A stretch of 39,755 nucleotides of DNA from Candidatus Dormiibacterota bacterium (lineage in GTDB: Bacteria; Patescibacteriota; Saccharimonadia; UBA4664; DATLOE01): positions 1 to 39,755 of the forward strand of contig DATLOE010000015.1 of NCBI GenBank assembly GCA_035536395.1, read 5' to 3'. A program made the translations under genes and the position numbers. Shown piece by piece: positions 36,926 to 39,755 of the stretch (position 1 is its first letter; the number at the start of each line of letters is the position of its first letter). Under the pieces are notes generated by a model. The model worked only from the letters and a program-made list of their open reading frames with translations. It ran no database searches and was not told where the DNA came from.

Positions 36926-39124
36926 ATGAAAAAAGCCAGGAATAAAATCGTATTAGCTGTTATTTTACTTGCATCCCTGGCCGCAGGTGGGGAGTATTAC
37001 ATAAAAACCATACCGTCTTTTCATACAGATAAAAGCCCGCAAGAAACCAGCGATCAACCCGGCAAACCCGCCAATTCCAAGCCTAAGCTTGCCGAGGAAC
37101 CGACCTTAATTAAATTCACTTCACAGCAAGCTGCCGAAGAGTACGAGGCCAAACACCAGATAGAGCTTATTAAAGTGCCTTTAGGCTATTACAAAACCCG
37201 TACACCAAAATCGCAGCTGCCGCCCGACCAAGCAATTGTCTCTGTATCTGACAACCTCCAGTATCGGGCCTTAGTCATACCTAACGACTCCCTCTACAGC
37301 CAGCAATACGCGCCGCCTATTACTTCCGCACCGCAGGGCTGGGATGTTTCTACAGGCAGCGCCTCAACCGTAATAGCGGTGATAGATACCGGCTTCGGCT
37401 TAAACCATGATGATATTAAGAACAAGTGGTGGTCTAACCCAAATGAAACAGGGATCACCGTCCTTGAAGGCGGTGCGCCCAACTGCACATCAAGAGGGCT
37501 GCCGCTCGATAAGAGCTGTAATAATCGCGATGATGACGGCAACAGCCTGACAGATGACTGGCGGGGGTGGGATTACGTCGGAAATGGCACAACTGGCGAT
37601 AATGACGTCAGCGCCGGCACCACTGAGCCGCTTAACCAATACGCTGCTCACGGTACTATGACGGCCGGCCTAGCTGGAGCTCAAACTAATAACGGAACCG
37701 GTATTGCCGGCACATGCTGGCTCTGTAAGGTAATGCCTGTACAAGTGCTGGGTGATAACGGTGTAGGAGAAACCGCCGAAGTTGCGGCCGGCATAAGATA
37801 CGCAGCCGATAATAATGCACATGTGATCAGCCTTAGCTTAGGGGCGGATGGTTTTGACCCCTTGCTGCAGAGCGCCGTTGAATACGCACAAAGCAAAAAC
37901 ATCATAGTAGTAGCCGCCGCCGGTAATAGCGGCCCGGGCAATATGATCTACCCCGCACTCTACCCTGGGGTGATTTCGGTGGGGGCTACGGATTCAAATG
38001 ATAATTTGGCTAGTTTTTCCAGCACCGGGCCGCAGCTAGCGATTTCTGCTCCTGGTGTAAGCGTACGCACCACTTGGTGGCAGGCCACTAACGGCACCAG
38101 CTCCTATGCTTATGCCAGCGGCACCTCTATGTCTACCCCGCAAGCAGCCGGCCTCGCCGCTCTAATAAAGACCCAATACCCTTCTTCTACGCCTACAGAA
38201 ATTACTCGCTGGATCAAAAACGGAGCCGATAAGGTTGCCGGTATGAAGGGCGCCGTGCGCACTGATCAGTACGGCCATGGGCGAATCAACCTGCACCATT
38301 CGCTTACTAATTACTCCTGGAGCTTTAGTTCGCAGGCCTCTTACACCGATAGCTCACTGACTACTCCAATTGATTTGGCCAATATGGGGGCTGGGCAAAC
38401 GGTCTGGCTGGTGGTCAGAGCTACAAATACCGGCAACATTACTTGGCAGAAAACCGGCCCCAACCCGGTGCGTATCGGTGGAGCGCCACCGCTCGAGCGG
38501 CGCAGCCGGTTTGCTACTGGGGCGTGGATTACACCTTCCCGGCCGGCCACTATGGAAGAAGCCAGTGTAGCGCCAGGGCAGATAGCAACCTTCAAATTCC
38601 CAATTACTATTCCCAACGGTAATGGCACCTTTAGTGAGTACTTTAACCTGCTAGCAGAGCACTATATGTGGCTGAATGAGGATGTGGGGCAGCATTTTGT
38701 CATCACAGTCAAAGACAGCTACACCTGGAGTTGGAATTCCCAAGCTGCCTATACCGATAGTTCTAAAACCACCTCGGTAGATTTAAGCAATATGTCACCA
38801 GGTCAAACGGCCTGGTTGCAGGTTAGAGCTAATAATACTGGTAACGCTACTTGGCTTAAAACCGGAAATTACCCGCTCAGAATCGGCACAGCCCATCCAC
38901 TGGAGAGGCACAGTCGGTTTGCTACTGGGGCGTGGATTACACCTTCCCGGCCGGGAACGATGCTAGAGGCAAGCGTAGCCCCAGGCGGAGTTGCTACCTT
39001 TGAGTTCCCTATTACGGTGCCGGCTGGTGGCGGCACCTATCGTGAATACTTTAACCCACTAGCCGAAAGTTTAACCTGGCTGAATGAGGATGTGGGGCAG
39101 TTCTTCCCGATAACGGTTAAATAA
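36926..39124 (+). CDS. Membrane-anchored S8 (subtilisin-like) protease with two NBR1-like Ig repeats
   Basis: A 732-residue protein. Residues 8-27 are a signal or anchor, followed by a Pro/Lys-rich linker. The catalytic triad is Asp154 (VIDTGFG), His242 (AHGTMTAG) and Ser401 (SGTSMSTPQAAG). An insert rich in Asp (NNRDDDGNSLTDD) between Asp and His may bind calcium. Two C-terminal repeats of about 136 residues (463-598 and 599-732) follow, with NTGN-TW, a LER-SRFATGAWITPSRP segment and LNEDVGQ. They resemble NBR1-type Ig domains common in CPR surface proteins. It should act outside the cell, in surface processing or on host material; that is inferred. Confidence 0.93.
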   Translation: MKKARNKIVLAVILLASLAAGGEYYIKTIPSFHTDKSPQETSDQPGKPANSKPKLAEEPTLIKFTSQQAAEEYEAKHQIELIKVPLGYYKTRTPKSQLPPDQAIVSVSDNLQYRALVIPNDSLYSQQYAPPITSAPQGWDVSTGSASTVIAVIDTGFGLNHDDIKNKWWSNPNETGITVLEGGAPNCTSRGLPLDKSCNNRDDDGNSLTDDWRGWDYVGNGTTGDNDVSAGTTEPLNQYAAHGTMTAGLAGAQTNNGTGIAGTCWLCKVMPVQVLGDNGVGETAEVAAGIRYAADNNAHVISLSLGADGFDPLLQSAVEYAQSKNIIVVAAAGNSGPGNMIYPALYPGVISVGATDSNDNLASFSSTGPQLAISAPGVSVRTTWWQATNGTSSYAYASGTSMSTPQAAGLAALIKTQYPSSTPTEITRWIKNGADKVAGMKGAVRTDQYGHGRINLHHSLTNYSWSFSSQASYTDSSLTTPIDLANMGAGQTVWLVVRATNTGNITWQKTGPNPVRIGGAPPLERRSRFATGAWITPSRPATMEEASVAPGQIATFKFPITIPNGNGTFSEYFNLLAEHYMWLNEDVGQHFVITVKDSYTWSWNSQAAYTDSSKTTSVDLSNMSPGQTAWLQVRANNTGNATWLKTGNYPLRIGTAHPLERHSRFATGAWITPSRPGTMLEASVAPGGVATFEFPITVPAGGGTYREYFNPLAESLTWLNEDVGQFFPITVK
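38312..39121 (+). repeat. Tandem repeat of the Ig-like domain in the subtilase gene
   Basis: Two copies with a period of 408 nt (38312-38719 and 38720-39121). Stretches at about 38507-38546 and 38915-38954 are identical over some 40 nt, and the 21 nt encoding LNEDVGQ are also identical, while other parts differ strongly. This pattern suggests recent local exchange between the copies. Confidence 0.85.
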
Positions 39125-39152
39125 AAGCTATGCAAGGGCAAAAGCCAACAGG

Positions 39153-39182
39153 TTTACAACAGATAAACAAAAATGATATAAT
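39153..39182 (+). promoter_or_regulatory. Promoter of the 39218 gene
   Basis: TTTACA (39153-39158) and TATAAT (39177-39182) are separated by 18 nt. The leader contains TAGGGGGC 6 nt before the ATG. Confidence 0.65.
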
Positions 39183-39217
39183 AACCCCTGAAAAAGCGGA
39201 TTTTTAGGGGGCTTGAA

Positions 39218-39727
39218 ATGAAAAAAACCAAAAACAAAATCGCACTAATCATTACCATTGCCTTAGCCACCTTGGCTATTGGCACCGCTTTTTATATTAA
39301 ATCTACTCAAGATAAAGCTAATCAGGGTAAAACCGAACAGCAAATACTTCAGGAGGAAGAAGCCAAGGCCAACTTAGATCCCAAAAAGGACAATGAGGCT
39401 TACTACAGGCAACAAAACGGGGCCACAGAGCAACAAACAGGCAGGGCAAACGTAAATATCACATCTCTCGGCCAAGACGCAAGTATGGTTTATGCCGCCG
39501 CAATGGTAGATGGCCAGACCAGCGGAACCTGCACTCTGGTCATGACGAAGGCTGGCTCGCCGAGAGCTACAGGCCAGGCTCCACTTAAACTAATAACCTC
39601 CTATTATGCCTGTCAGGTAGAGATCAGCAAATCCAGTCTTGCAAAGGGCGAATGGGAGGCCAAGATAGAATTCAGCTCAGATAAAGCCAAGGGCGTATCT
39701 GACACCCAGAAGATAACGGTTAATTAA
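39218..39727 (+). CDS. Membrane-anchored exported protein of unknown function
   Basis: A 169-residue protein. Its N-terminus (MKKTKNKIALIITIALATLA, then YIK) closely resembles that of the subtilase upstream (MKKARNKIVLAVILLASLAA, then YYIK). A Gln/Lys/Glu-rich linker follows to about residue 75, then an external domain with two cysteines (GTCTLVM and YACQVEI) that could form a disulfide, in a beta-rich sequence ending KITVN. The fold resembles small Ig-like or pilin-associated domains, but no family is recognised. The next gene starts in the stop codon (TAATG). Confidence 0.75.
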   Translation: MKKTKNKIALIITIALATLAIGTAFYIKSTQDKANQGKTEQQILQEEEAKANLDPKKDNEAYYRQQNGATEQQTGRANVNITSLGQDASMVYAAAMVDGQTSGTCTLVMTKAGSPRATGQAPLKLITSYYACQVEISKSSLAKGEWEAKIEFSSDKAKGVSDTQKITVN

Positions 39728-39755
39728 TGAATATATTTAAGCAAACAGCCAAATT
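39727..39755 (+). CDS. Start of a further gene, cut by window edge
   Basis: An ATG overlaps the preceding stop as TAATG and opens a frame reading MNIFKQTAK to the window edge. Only nine complete codons are visible, so no function can be given. The overlap, common in this genome, is the main support. Confidence 0.4.

Noticed and set aside
1-39755. TGA recoded as Gly or Trp
   Set aside because: TGA ends several genes in GTGA, ATGA and TTGA overlaps where readthrough would fuse unrelated proteins.

Overview
The window looks like a chromosomal piece of a Candidate Phyla Radiation (Patescibacteria) genome, most probably Saccharibacteria-like. This is an inference from gene content: many small single-TM proteins of CPR type (for example 6952-7413 and 6605-6805), a VanW-family wall protein, an S8 protease with NBR1-like Ig repeats, YggT, and compact head-to-tail overlapping genes. 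TGA is an ordinary stop: several neighbours overlap by GTGA, ATGA or TTGA, so the Gracilibacteria/Absconditabacteria recoding is not in use. No mobile element, CRISPR array, rRNA or origin is visible, and no gene-free stretch exceeds 300 bases.

Layout. 1-9960 is an envelope region: a collagen-like surface protein (cut by the window edge, TTG start), YggT, two small exported proteins, a processive GT2 glycosyltransferase, a minus-strand operon joined by 4-nt overlaps (lipase-like hydrolase, GNAT, DsbA-like oxidoreductase, CxxC membrane protein, 33-aa membrane peptide), an OpgC-like acyltransferase and a ZIP metal transporter. 10062-31000 is unusually rich in signalling genes: four histidine kinases, two single-domain receivers, a stand-alone MASE1 sensor, a stand-alone double-Cache-like sensor, a MEDS-domain protein and four 7TM-like membrane proteins forming two paralogous pairs. 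Between them lie trpC, a half-size MFS protein, an SRPBCC protein, DUF1905 and OmdA (YdeI-type) proteins, a PAP2 phosphatase, a diacylglycerol kinase-like protein and tRNA-Asn(GTT). 30801-36815 holds lexA with a 28-aa companion ORF, a Nudix protein, glmS, VanW and mannose-1-phosphate guanylyltransferase. 36926 to the end holds a membrane-anchored subtilase and two further genes of the same surface region.

How the genes may work together. GlmS, GDP-mannose synthesis, GT2, PAP2 and VanW fit cell-wall and surface-glycan building. The operon 19205 to 16496 (7TM protein, 85-aa helical protein, soluble PAS kinase, receiver) looks like a two-component system whose membrane sensor is a separate polypeptide. 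Stand-alone sensor modules elsewhere in the window suggest that this split design is used more than once.

Two promoter-level features recur. At least eight genes have a -10 hexamer 6-7 nt before the start codon and no clear Shine-Dalgarno sequence, as expected for leaderless mRNAs. A CATAAGC/GCTTATG motif sits in or beside the -10 region of six promoters, as a dyad in one of them. All calls come from reading the sequence; no database search was run.
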